DNA of 19,990 nt from DATKKX01 sp035542775 (lineage in GTDB: Bacteria > Planctomycetota > Phycisphaerae > UBA1845 > UTPLA1), in assembly GCA_035542775.1 (NCBI GenBank), contig DATKKX010000252.1, positions 1 through 19,990 of the forward strand. The letters are read 5' to 3'. The notes below the pieces were generated by a model, which made no database searches, was not told the DNA's origin, and was given only the letters and a program-made list of their open reading frames with translations. Shown here one piece after another: positions 8,687-14,927 of this stretch (position 1 is its first letter; each line of letters starts with the position of its first letter). Position numbers and translations under genes: made by a program.

Positions 8687-9058
8687 TCAAGACTTGCCGG
8701 CGCTGCCCGAGTCCGAGCCCTCGGAAGCGGCCGAAGTCACCGTATTGATGGCCGACCGGATGAAAGTGATCTTCGTGTTGCTCGACTCGTCAACCTTGAG
8801 CGTGACTTCGTCCTCCTTGACCTGCAAGACCGTACCGACGATGCCCCCGATCGTCACCACGCGATCGTTCTTCTTGAGAGCCGACAGCATGGCCGCCCGT
8901 TGCTTCTTCTCCTTGCTCTGCGGGCGGATCAGCATGAGGTAGAAAACCAGCGCGAGAACGGCGAACAACAGCAACGGCGAGCTGAGCAGCGACGGCGCCG
9001 AAGCCCCGCCGCCCGACGGTTGGGTTGTCTGGGCGATCAGCGTCAGCAATTCTGGCAT
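8687..9058 (-). CDS. yajC: Sec translocase accessory protein YajC
   Basis: A 123-residue protein with one membrane segment (about 27-45, LLLFAVLALVFYLMLIRPQS) followed by the YajC core: KEKKQRAAMLSALKKNDRVV, then TIGGIVGTV. Family role: small inner-membrane subunit associated with SecDF in protein export. The tail after about residue 105 is Ser/Gly-rich and variable. The gene overlaps the 3' end of tgt by 16 bases (9043-9058), so the two are translationally coupled and co-transcribed, as in the common tgt-yajC-secD-secF operon. Here no secD or secF follows: downstream (below 8687) lies only the gene remnant on the other strand. Confidence 0.95.
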   Translation of the reverse strand: MPELLTLIAQTTQPSGGGASAPSLLSSPLLLFAVLALVFYLMLIRPQSKEKKQRAAMLSALKKNDRVVTIGGIVGTVLQVKEDEVTLKVDESSNTKITFIRSAINTVTSAASEGSDSGSAGKS

Positions 9059-10206
9059 GGGGATTCCTCGTCATCAGGCGATTGTGCTGCCGATCGGGTC
9101 TCGGCGAGCAGCCGCTCGAACGTATCGGCGGCGATGGCATCGCGGATCCGCTTCATCCAGCGGTGATAGTACGCGATATTGTGGAGCGAAACCAGTATGG
9201 GCCCGAGCATCTCGTCCGCCAGGAACAAATGCCGCAGATAGGCCCGTGAAAAATGGGCGCAGGTGTGACAATCGCAGCCCTCCTCCAGGGGCCGGTCGTC
9301 CGTCTTGAAGCAGGTGTTGCGCAAACGGAGAAACCCGGCGTCGGTGAAGGCGAAAGAATTCCGGCCGTTCCGCGTGGGCATGACGCAATCAAACATATCC
9401 ATTCCGGCGGCCACGGCTTCAATGATGTCGATCGGGCGGCCCACCCCCATCAGGTATCGCGGCCGCTCCCGAGGCAGCTTCCAGGCAAACTGCTGGAGCA
9501 GTTGAACGGTCTGCTCCGGCTTCTCGCCCACGGAGAGGCCGCCCACCGCATAGCCCGGAAAGTCAATCGCCACCAGCTCATCGAGACAGCGACAACGAAG
9601 GTCAAGGTCCAGGCCGCCTTGAACGATTCCGAAAAGTGCTTGATCGTCCCGCGTATGAGCTTCCTTGCATCGAGCGGCCCACTGGATCGTCCGGTCAACG
9701 GCATCCTCGAGAACCGCTCGCTCCGCAGGCAGCGCCGGGCATTGGTCAAACGCCATGATAATGTCCGCCCCCAGCAACTCCTGAATCCGGATGGCGCGGA
9801 CCGGGTCCAGCCGCATAACCGCACCGTCGACGTGCGACTTGAACGTCACGCCGTCATCATCCACGCGGTTCAAGGTGGCGAGACTGAAAACCTGAAAGCC
9901 GCCGCTGTCGGTCAATAGCGGGCCGGACCAGCCCATGAAATGATGGAGACCGCCGAGTTGGGCGACCACCTCCGCGCCCGGCCGGATGGCCAGATGATAG
10001 GTGTTGGCCAGCAGGATCGTCGTTCCCGCGGCGCGAAGCTGCTCGGGCATGAGGCCCTTGACGGAAGCACGCGTGCCCACCGGCATGAACACGGGCGTAT
10101 GCACCAGCCCGTGTGGCGTGGTGAGAATGCCCAGCCGGGCACGGCTGCCCGCTGCCTCTTTCTGGATGCTGAACTGCAGAGCAGTCACGCCTGTTTTCGA
10201 TTTCAC
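9043..10206 (-). CDS. tgt: Queuine tRNA-ribosyltransferase (tRNA-guanine transglycosylase)
   Basis: Family reaction: exchanges guanine-34 in the anticodon of Asp, Asn, His and Tyr tRNAs for preQ1 (bacteria), toward queuosine. All family marks are present: TPVFMPVGT near the start, LLTDSGGFQVFSL with the catalytic/base-recognising Asp, FGIVQGG, YAVGGLSVGE for substrate recognition, RYLMGVGRP, and MDMFDCVMPTRNGRN with the nucleophile Asp. The zinc site CDCHTC ... SRAYLRHLF ... SLHN follows near the C-terminus. The start is uncertain: the frame is open to an ATG at 10350, with another at 10293 that adds a CKCYRPECGC stretch. GTG 10206 gives 387 residues, the usual size, but has a poorly spaced ribosome-binding site. 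Overlap with yajC shows an operon. Confidence 0.95.
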   Translation of the reverse strand: MKSKTGVTALQFSIQKEAAGSRARLGILTTPHGLVHTPVFMPVGTRASVKGLMPEQLRAAGTTILLANTYHLAIRPGAEVVAQLGGLHHFMGWSGPLLTDSGGFQVFSLATLNRVDDDGVTFKSHVDGAVMRLDPVRAIRIQELLGADIIMAFDQCPALPAERAVLEDAVDRTIQWAARCKEAHTRDDQALFGIVQGGLDLDLRCRCLDELVAIDFPGYAVGGLSVGEKPEQTVQLLQQFAWKLPRERPRYLMGVGRPIDIIEAVAAGMDMFDCVMPTRNGRNSFAFTDAGFLRLRNTCFKTDDRPLEEGCDCHTCAHFSRAYLRHLFLADEMLGPILVSLHNIAYYHRWMKRIRDAIAADTFERLLAETRSAAQSPDDEESPCQNC

Positions 10207-10378
10207 GCCCTCATCGGGGACAAGGGTCGCGCCTACAACGATCGCCTGGCACCCGCACTCGGGGCGGTAACACTTGCAAGCTGCTGGACGCATGGCACGC
10301 CGGGCTCCGCCTCGAGCCGGACCAGGGCACGCGCACGACGGAGCCCACAAAGCTGAATTGGACCATGCCCGGGCGGCC

Positions 10379-10407
10379 TTGACAAGGCAGGCCTCAAGTC
10401 CTAAACT
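10379..10407 (+). promoter_or_regulatory. Sigma-70 promoter for the DksA-like/lspA operon
   Basis: TTGACA at 10379-10384, 17 bases, then TAAACT at 10402-10407. The minus-35 box is a perfect consensus and spacing is ideal. It points toward the DksA-like gene, with predicted transcription start near 10414, leaving an untranslated leader of about 220 bases. It lies in the divergent space upstream of tgt. Confidence 0.7.
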
Positions 10408-10636
10408 AGCATGTTTCGGCGCCGCGAGTCCCTCGGGCGCAAGACCTCGTTCGCCGGGGAAGGGGCTTGGAGCTCATCCAGCCGCACGGCATGGCCAGCT
10501 TTGTTTCGGCCGGCACGGGTCAATCTCGCCGGGGTTGCTGCCGGGCTTCCGGATGAGCTGTCGATAGGCCGTCCAACGTCCGCAGCAAGCCTCCCTGCGA
10601 ATTGGATCCCGCGGCGCGTTGGAGACGAAGGTAGTG
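10408..10636 (+). other. Long 5' leader of the DksA-like/lspA transcript
   Basis: About 220 bases between the strong promoter at 10379-10407 and the ATG at 10637, GC-rich, with several short self-complementary GCCGG-type segments. An open frame from ATG 10411 runs 79 codons past the dksA-like start in another frame but has no ribosome-binding site and an Arg/Ser/Pro composition typical of non-coding GC-rich frames. I do not recognise a known riboswitch or leader. A regulatory RNA structure is possible but not shown. Confidence 0.35.
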
Positions 10637-11206
10637 ATGAATCGCCGTAATGAACCGCAGAAAAAAAAGAAGATCTCGTCCCCGCAAAAGAGACGGCCCG
10701 CCAGAAGCAACGGCACCAATCTGGTGAACGGCCCCGTCACCGCAAGGACGCAACGACGTATCGACGGCTCGGGCACCGGCGGCCACGCCGAACCACCCGC
10801 AGCCATGCCCGCCAGCAAGCTTCCGCCTACAGACATCGAGGTCTTCCGGCAGATGTTGCTCCAGATCCGTCGGCAGCTTCTGGGGGACGTCGATCACATG
10901 GAAACCGAGGCTCTCAATACAAGCCGTTCGGATGCCAGCGGGGATCTTTCGCTCATGCCCATCCATATGGCCGATATAGGGACAGACAACTACGAGCGTG
11001 AGTTTACCATCGGCCTTATCGAAAATGAAACCGAGACCGTGAAAGAGATCGACGCCGCATTGGATCGTATCGAAAAAGGAACCTATGGGATGTGCGAAGC
11101 CACCCGCAAACCGATTGGAAAGGCGCGCTTGAAAGTGAAGCCCTGGGCCCGCTATTGTGTGGCCTACGAGCGATCCAGGGAATCCAATCGCCAGCGTCGG
11201 CGCTAG
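10637..11206 (+). CDS. DksA/TraR-family protein with a half-lost zinc finger
   Basis: A 189-residue protein. The first about 62 residues are a basic Lys/Arg/Ser/Pro-rich tail. The DksA-like part follows: a coiled-coil segment (DIEVFRQMLLQIRRQLLGD), the tip-like HMADIGTDNYEREFTIGL, a second helix (ETVKEIDAALDRIEKGTYG), then the finger with C153 and C174 in YGMCEATRKPIGKARL and PWARYCVAYE. A canonical family member has CxxC in both places; here they are CxxT and CxxY, so only two of four zinc ligands remain. Family role: binds the secondary channel of RNA polymerase and tunes transcription, often with ppGpp; zinc may be dispensable here. GAAGG at 10627-10631 supports ATG 10637. lspA starts 32 bases after its stop, and the two are probably co-transcribed. 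Confidence 0.85.
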   Translation: MNRRNEPQKKKKISSPQKRRPARSNGTNLVNGPVTARTQRRIDGSGTGGHAEPPAAMPASKLPPTDIEVFRQMLLQIRRQLLGDVDHMETEALNTSRSDASGDLSLMPIHMADIGTDNYEREFTIGLIENETETVKEIDAALDRIEKGTYGMCEATRKPIGKARLKVKPWARYCVAYERSRESNRQRRR

Positions 11207-11237
11207 CGAATCCGATCCGTCCTTATTCCGGTTATTG

Positions 11238-11972
11238 ATGTCGAGCAGCGATGAGGCCATCTCGGGAAACGCCCAACCCGACTCAGCGGGCAAGCGTTGG
11301 GCAATGGGCCACCTGCCCAGCCATGTCCGCCTGTGGCTGTTTGCCGCGGGCGGCCTGTTCCTCGATCTGTGGACCAAGGACTGGGCCTTTCGCACGCTGA
11401 AACCGGGCGAGGTCCGCGAAGTCCTCAACAGCCTCTGCACACTGCAGGTGTCACTCAATCCCGGAGCGCTGTTTGGTTTCGGGGCCGGTTTGGCGCCGAT
11501 ATTCGTGGGCGCCTCCGTGCTGGCCCTGCTCTTCGTTCTATACCTGTTCGCCAATTCGGCCGCGTCGCGCTGGTGGGTCCATGTAGCGCTGGGGCTCGTC
11601 CTCGCCGGGGCTTTGGGCAATCTGTACGATCGGACCTTTGAGGAGGCCTACGTCGCCTACTTGCCCGACGGCCGTCGCGATATCGGCAGACTCATTCGAC
11701 AGACACCGACCAGCGTGACAATCGGCGACTGGCCTGCCGGCGGCAACCCGCGAACCTGGCCGCGCCCGACTGACGCCGCCTCAGGCATCCAGCCGGTCGT
11801 GCGGGACTTCCTCAGGATCGAGGCCAAGGTGGGCGGATTCTCGCTCTGGCCGTGGATCTTCAACATCGCTGATGCTCTGCTGGTCATCGGTGTCGCCGTT
11901 CTTCTTATCAACTTCTGGCTGGAGCAAAGACACGAAGAACCGACGGCTGCCGGCGGCGCAAAGGCGACCTGA
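11238..11972 (+). CDS. lspA: Prolipoprotein signal peptidase (LspA) with long extracytoplasmic insertion
   Basis: Family reaction: inner-membrane aspartyl protease that cuts the signal peptide from diacylglyceryl-prolipoproteins just before the lipobox cysteine. The 244-residue product has the LspA motifs: FLDLWTKDWAF (residues 41-51), VSLNPGALFGFG (71-82), GALGNLYDR with catalytic D131, and WPWIFNIAD with catalytic D212. Four membrane helices are evident. The two aspartates lie 81 residues apart, against about 20 in the common form; the extra about 55-60 residues (around 133-187) are polar and Pro/Gly/Arg-rich and would project on the outer side. Start: ATG 11238 has no clear ribosome-binding site; ATG 11304 is another choice. 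Likely substrates in this window are the two cytochrome lipoproteins and the 18007 lipoprotein. Confidence 0.93.
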   Translation: MSSSDEAISGNAQPDSAGKRWAMGHLPSHVRLWLFAAGGLFLDLWTKDWAFRTLKPGEVREVLNSLCTLQVSLNPGALFGFGAGLAPIFVGASVLALLFVLYLFANSAASRWWVHVALGLVLAGALGNLYDRTFEEAYVAYLPDGRRDIGRLIRQTPTSVTIGDWPAGGNPRTWPRPTDAASGIQPVVRDFLRIEAKVGGFSLWPWIFNIADALLVIGVAVLLINFWLEQRHEEPTAAGGAKAT

Positions 11973-12124
11973 CGCAGACGCCCGGGCGCTTGGCCGCAGC
12001 GACTGTTTGGTCGGCATTTCATCGGCCCGGCCTTGCCATGAGCCGGCCGGCGCCAAAGAATGCGGTGAAGAGGAGCAGTCATCGCACATGGTTGGAGTCC
12101 ATCTTGGCTGAAAACGGAGGACTC

Positions 12125-13096
12125 TTGAAAGCTGAGCCGCCGCGAGGAACCAGGCCCTTTCCGTGGTTCGTCCGCATGCCGGTGAAGTGGCTGGTTTTCG
12201 CCGCGGTCACGCTGCTGGTCTTGTTCCCGAACCCCGCCCAGCTCGCCCGACACATCTCGCGGCTTCGGAACCTGCAGGCCATGATCGAGCCGAACGCGCC
12301 GGAGTTGGCGCCGTTTGAAGAAGAGTTGCGCCAAAGGCTCGCCAAGGGAACCGATGCAGCCGCATCGCAGCCGGCGGCCGATCGGTTGGTGAAACCGAAT
12401 CAGGTCGCCGCCTCTCAGCCCGTCGATCCCAATCACTTGCCGGCCCGAGTGATCCAGAGCGCCATCGAACGGTTCGTGTTTGAAAAGGTCAAGTACGCAT
12501 GGGACTGGGACGTTTGGGGATCGGCGGATTACATCCCCACGATTCACGAGATGTTCGCCAAGGCCAAAGAGTACCCCGACGGACAGATCCGCGAGGATTG
12601 CGACGGCCGCGCGGTCATGGCGGCATCGCTGATGAAGCGCATGGGATACGATGCTTCCATTGTGACGGACCTGCGGCATGTCTGGGTGACCACGCCGGAA
12701 GGCGAATGGATGGGCCCGGGAGGGCCCAAGACCATGGCTTCCGGACCGCAAGGCAATCGCCTGAATCTGGCCAGCGTCTGGAGAAATGTGCCGGTCTCGC
12801 TGTCATACGGCATCGCCGTCTTCCCCTTCGCCCGCGAGATGATCCTCCTGCTCACCGCCTATGCATTGATGATCTGCCGCCGAATTTCCTGGCGGACGGC
12901 TGCCGTGGCTGGTGTACTTCTCCTGCAGGGCCTGTTGTTCATGCGCTGCGGTGCCCTGGCGTTCGCTGGGGAGAAAGACTGGCCGGCGATCGTCGGCATG
13001 CTTCATGTCGCGTGTGGCTTCGCTATCTTGATGACCGCCTCGCATCGAGCCAGGCGCATCGCGACGACCGGCACCAGCACTGCGGAAGATCACTGA
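12125..13096 (+). CDS. Membrane-anchored transglutaminase-like protein
   Basis: A protein of 323 residues from TTG 12125, or 352 from ATG 12038. TTG is preferred because CGGAGGA precedes it, though the spacing of four bases is short; ATG 12038 has no such site. Layout: one N-terminal membrane helix (about 21-36, KWLVFAAVTLLVLFPNP), a polar Ala/Gln/Pro-rich linker (about 75-105), a transglutaminase/papain-like core with REDCDGRAVMAASLMKRMGY (Cys159) and DLRHVWVTTPEGEW (His185), then three C-terminal membrane helices (about 225-250, 258-275, 286-305). The Cys-His order and spacing fit the bacterial transglutaminase-like cysteine peptidase fold; the third (Asp/Glu) residue is not certain. Substrate unknown. 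It lies about 150 bases after lspA on the same strand and could be part of that operon. Confidence 0.7.
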   Translation: MKAEPPRGTRPFPWFVRMPVKWLVFAAVTLLVLFPNPAQLARHISRLRNLQAMIEPNAPELAPFEEELRQRLAKGTDAAASQPAADRLVKPNQVAASQPVDPNHLPARVIQSAIERFVFEKVKYAWDWDVWGSADYIPTIHEMFAKAKEYPDGQIREDCDGRAVMAASLMKRMGYDASIVTDLRHVWVTTPEGEWMGPGGPKTMASGPQGNRLNLASVWRNVPVSLSYGIAVFPFAREMILLLTAYALMICRRISWRTAAVAGVLLLQGLLFMRCGALAFAGEKDWPAIVGMLHVACGFAILMTASHRARRIATTGTSTAEDH

Positions 13097-13180
13097 TAGA
13101 CCGACTTCCAGGTTGCGGCAGCCGCGAAACCAGGCACAGACTGTCGAACAGCCCCCCACGCCGGTTCTGCAACTTCTCCT

Positions 13181-13207
13181 GTCTTCGTGCTCTTCGTGTC
13201 CCTCGTG
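13181..13207 (-). repeat. 9-bp tandem repeat (HEG-type intergenic repeat)
   Basis: Three imperfect copies of a 9-base unit, reading on the minus strand CACGAGGGA, CACGAAGAG, CACGAAGAC. If translated it gives His-Glu-Gly/Glu/Asp runs. This class of dispersed intergenic repeat is often mistaken for coding sequence in environmental bacterial genomes. It lies between the transglutaminase-like gene and comM, which converge here. Confidence 0.7.
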
Positions 13208-13232
13208 GTGAGATCCTGCCAGGAACTGCAAG

Positions 13233-14762
13233 CTAGTTCTGCCGGTCCAGCCGCCGATACTGAATGGCTTCCGAGAGGTGCTCGGCGGAAATCTCGGCAC
13301 AGGAGTCGATGTCCGCGATCGTCCGCGCCAGGCGTAGAACCTTGTCGTGGGCCCGGGCGGAAAGGCCCAGCTCGCTCATGGCCTGCTTGAGCAGCCGCTC
13401 GCAGTCCGCATTCAAAGAGCAGTGCTTTCGGACCAGCCGCGGGCCCATCCGTCCATTCAGCATGTTGTTGTCACTGCCGAATCGTTCCCGCTGACGCTGC
13501 CGCGAAGCAATCACCTGCGATCGCATCGCGCTCGATTCCGTGCCCACCCGCTGCCGGCGAAGATCGTCAAACGGCACGGCCGGCACGTTCACATGAATGT
13601 CGATGCGGTCGATCAAGGGGCCGCTGATCCGCGAGAGATACCGCTCAATCTGCTGCGGCGAGCATTTGCACTGCCGGCGCGGATCGGAATAGTAACCGCA
13701 CGGGCAGGGGTTCATCGCCGCCACCAGCATGAACTCCGCGGGAAAGCGCACCGCGCTGTGCGACCGGGCGATCGTCACGCAGCCGTCCTCGAGCGGCTGG
13801 CGGAGCGTCTCCAGGATGGTCCGCGGAAACTCGGGAAACTCGTCCAGGAAAAGAACCCCGTGATGTGAGAGCGAGACTTCACCGGCCTGGGGAATGCTCC
13901 CGCCGCCGACCAGCGCCGGACCGCTGGCCGAATGATGCGGAGAGCGGACCGGACGCGTCGCCAGAAGCGAGGTGCCCGCCGGCAGCTTGCCCGCCGCCGA
14001 CCAGATGCGGGTGGTCTCCAGCGACTCGTTCAGCGTGAGCGGCGGCAAAATCGTCGGCAGACACTTGGCCATCAACGTCTTGCCGCAACCGGGCGGACCG
14101 ATGAGCAACACGTTGTGGCAGCCCGCGGCGGCAATGGTCAACGCCCGCTTGGCAAACTCCTGGCCCCGCACGTCGGCGAAATCGAGATCGTACTTGGCCG
14201 CGTGCTCGAACGTGGCCTCCAGATCGATGTTGGTCGGTTCCAGCGGAAGCCGCTCGGTGAGGAAGCCGACGGCCTCCGTCAACGAACCGATGGCGATGAC
14301 CTCCAGCTCCCCCACCACCGCCGCTTCGTTGGCATTCTCCTGCGGCACCAGCAGACCGCGATAGCCCTCCCGCACGGCCAGCATCGCCATCGACAGAGCG
14401 CCTTTGATCGGGCGAACCCGACCATCCAGCGCCAGCTCGCCGGCGATCATGTAATGCGACAGGCAGTCGGGCACCGCCCCGTCGGCGGCGAACAGCATCC
14501 CCAGTGCCACCGGCAGATCAAGCGCCGGGCCCTCCTTGCGTATGTCGGCTGGTGCCAGGTTGATGACAGTCCGCTTGGCCGGCGGCTGAAAACCGCTGTT
14601 CGCGATGGCGGTGCGGATCCGCTCCAGGCTCTCCTTGACGGCGGCATCCGGCATGCCGACGATGGCGGTCGTGGCGAAGCCGCGCGAGGAGACGTTCACC
14701 TCCACCTCGCAGGAAACCGCCTCAATGCCGGAAAGCGTGATGCTGTGAACCTTGGCCAGCAT
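13233..14762 (-). CDS. comM: ComM/YifB-family AAA+ protein (Mg-chelatase-like)
   Basis: A 509-residue protein. The N-terminal domain (about 1-170) has the Lon-protease-like fold signature of the family (SITLSGIEA, VGMPDAAVKESLERIRTAIANSGF, KRTVINLAPADIRKEG). The AAA+ core carries Walker A GPPGCGKT (222-229), Walker B GVLFLDEFPEF, and a Cys-rich PCPCGYYSDPRRQCKCSP loop; the C-terminal Mg-chelatase-type helical domain follows (SARAHDKVLRLARTIADI). Family knowledge: in Vibrio cholerae ComM is a hexameric helicase that aids branch migration in natural transformation; most homologues are uncharacterised. Start: ATG 14762 begins the conserved MLAKVHSITL; an in-frame ATG at 14831 adds a non-homologous piece. 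It is divergent from cbiM across about 165 bases. Confidence 0.94.
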   Translation of the reverse strand: MLAKVHSITLSGIEAVSCEVEVNVSSRGFATTAIVGMPDAAVKESLERIRTAIANSGFQPPAKRTVINLAPADIRKEGPALDLPVALGMLFAADGAVPDCLSHYMIAGELALDGRVRPIKGALSMAMLAVREGYRGLLVPQENANEAAVVGELEVIAIGSLTEAVGFLTERLPLEPTNIDLEATFEHAAKYDLDFADVRGQEFAKRALTIAAAGCHNVLLIGPPGCGKTLMAKCLPTILPPLTLNESLETTRIWSAAGKLPAGTSLLATRPVRSPHHSASGPALVGGGSIPQAGEVSLSHHGVLFLDEFPEFPRTILETLRQPLEDGCVTIARSHSAVRFPAEFMLVAAMNPCPCGYYSDPRRQCKCSPQQIERYLSRISGPLIDRIDIHVNVPAVPFDDLRRQRVGTESSAMRSQVIASRQRQRERFGSDNNMLNGRMGPRLVRKHCSLNADCERLLKQAMSELGLSARAHDKVLRLARTIADIDSCAEISAEHLSEAIQYRRLDRQN

Positions 14763-14840
14763 GGAGCCCGAAGCGTAGCCACAAGTCCGGCATAAGACAA
14801 GAGCGGCCGTCCGCTTGCGGCATCTCGCCATGGGGATTCT

Positions 14841-14868
14841 TTTTCTCCCCTTTCGATGCGGCTATACT
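14841..14868 (+). promoter_or_regulatory. Possible sigma-70 promoter for cbiMQO
   Basis: TATACT at 14863-14868 is a good minus-10 box 60 bases before the cbiM start. The upstream partner is weak: a T-rich TTTTCT at 14841-14846 with 16-base spacing. No cobalamin riboswitch or NikR-type palindrome was recognised in this short region. Confidence 0.4.
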
Positions 14869-14927
14869 GCGCCGATCCCTCGCGCGGACCCGCGGCGGCC
14901 CGCGCGTCGCCGGATGAGGAATCATCG

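Noticed and set aside
10411..10650. 79-codon open frame starting almost at the predicted transcription start of the DksA-like operon
   Set aside because: No ribosome-binding site, composition typical of random GC-rich frames, and overlaps the dksA-like start out of frame.
14763..14927. Cobalamin riboswitch or NikR site upstream of cbiM
   Set aside because: The region is only about 165 bases and shared with the divergent comM gene; no cobalamin-box or NikR palindrome was recognised.
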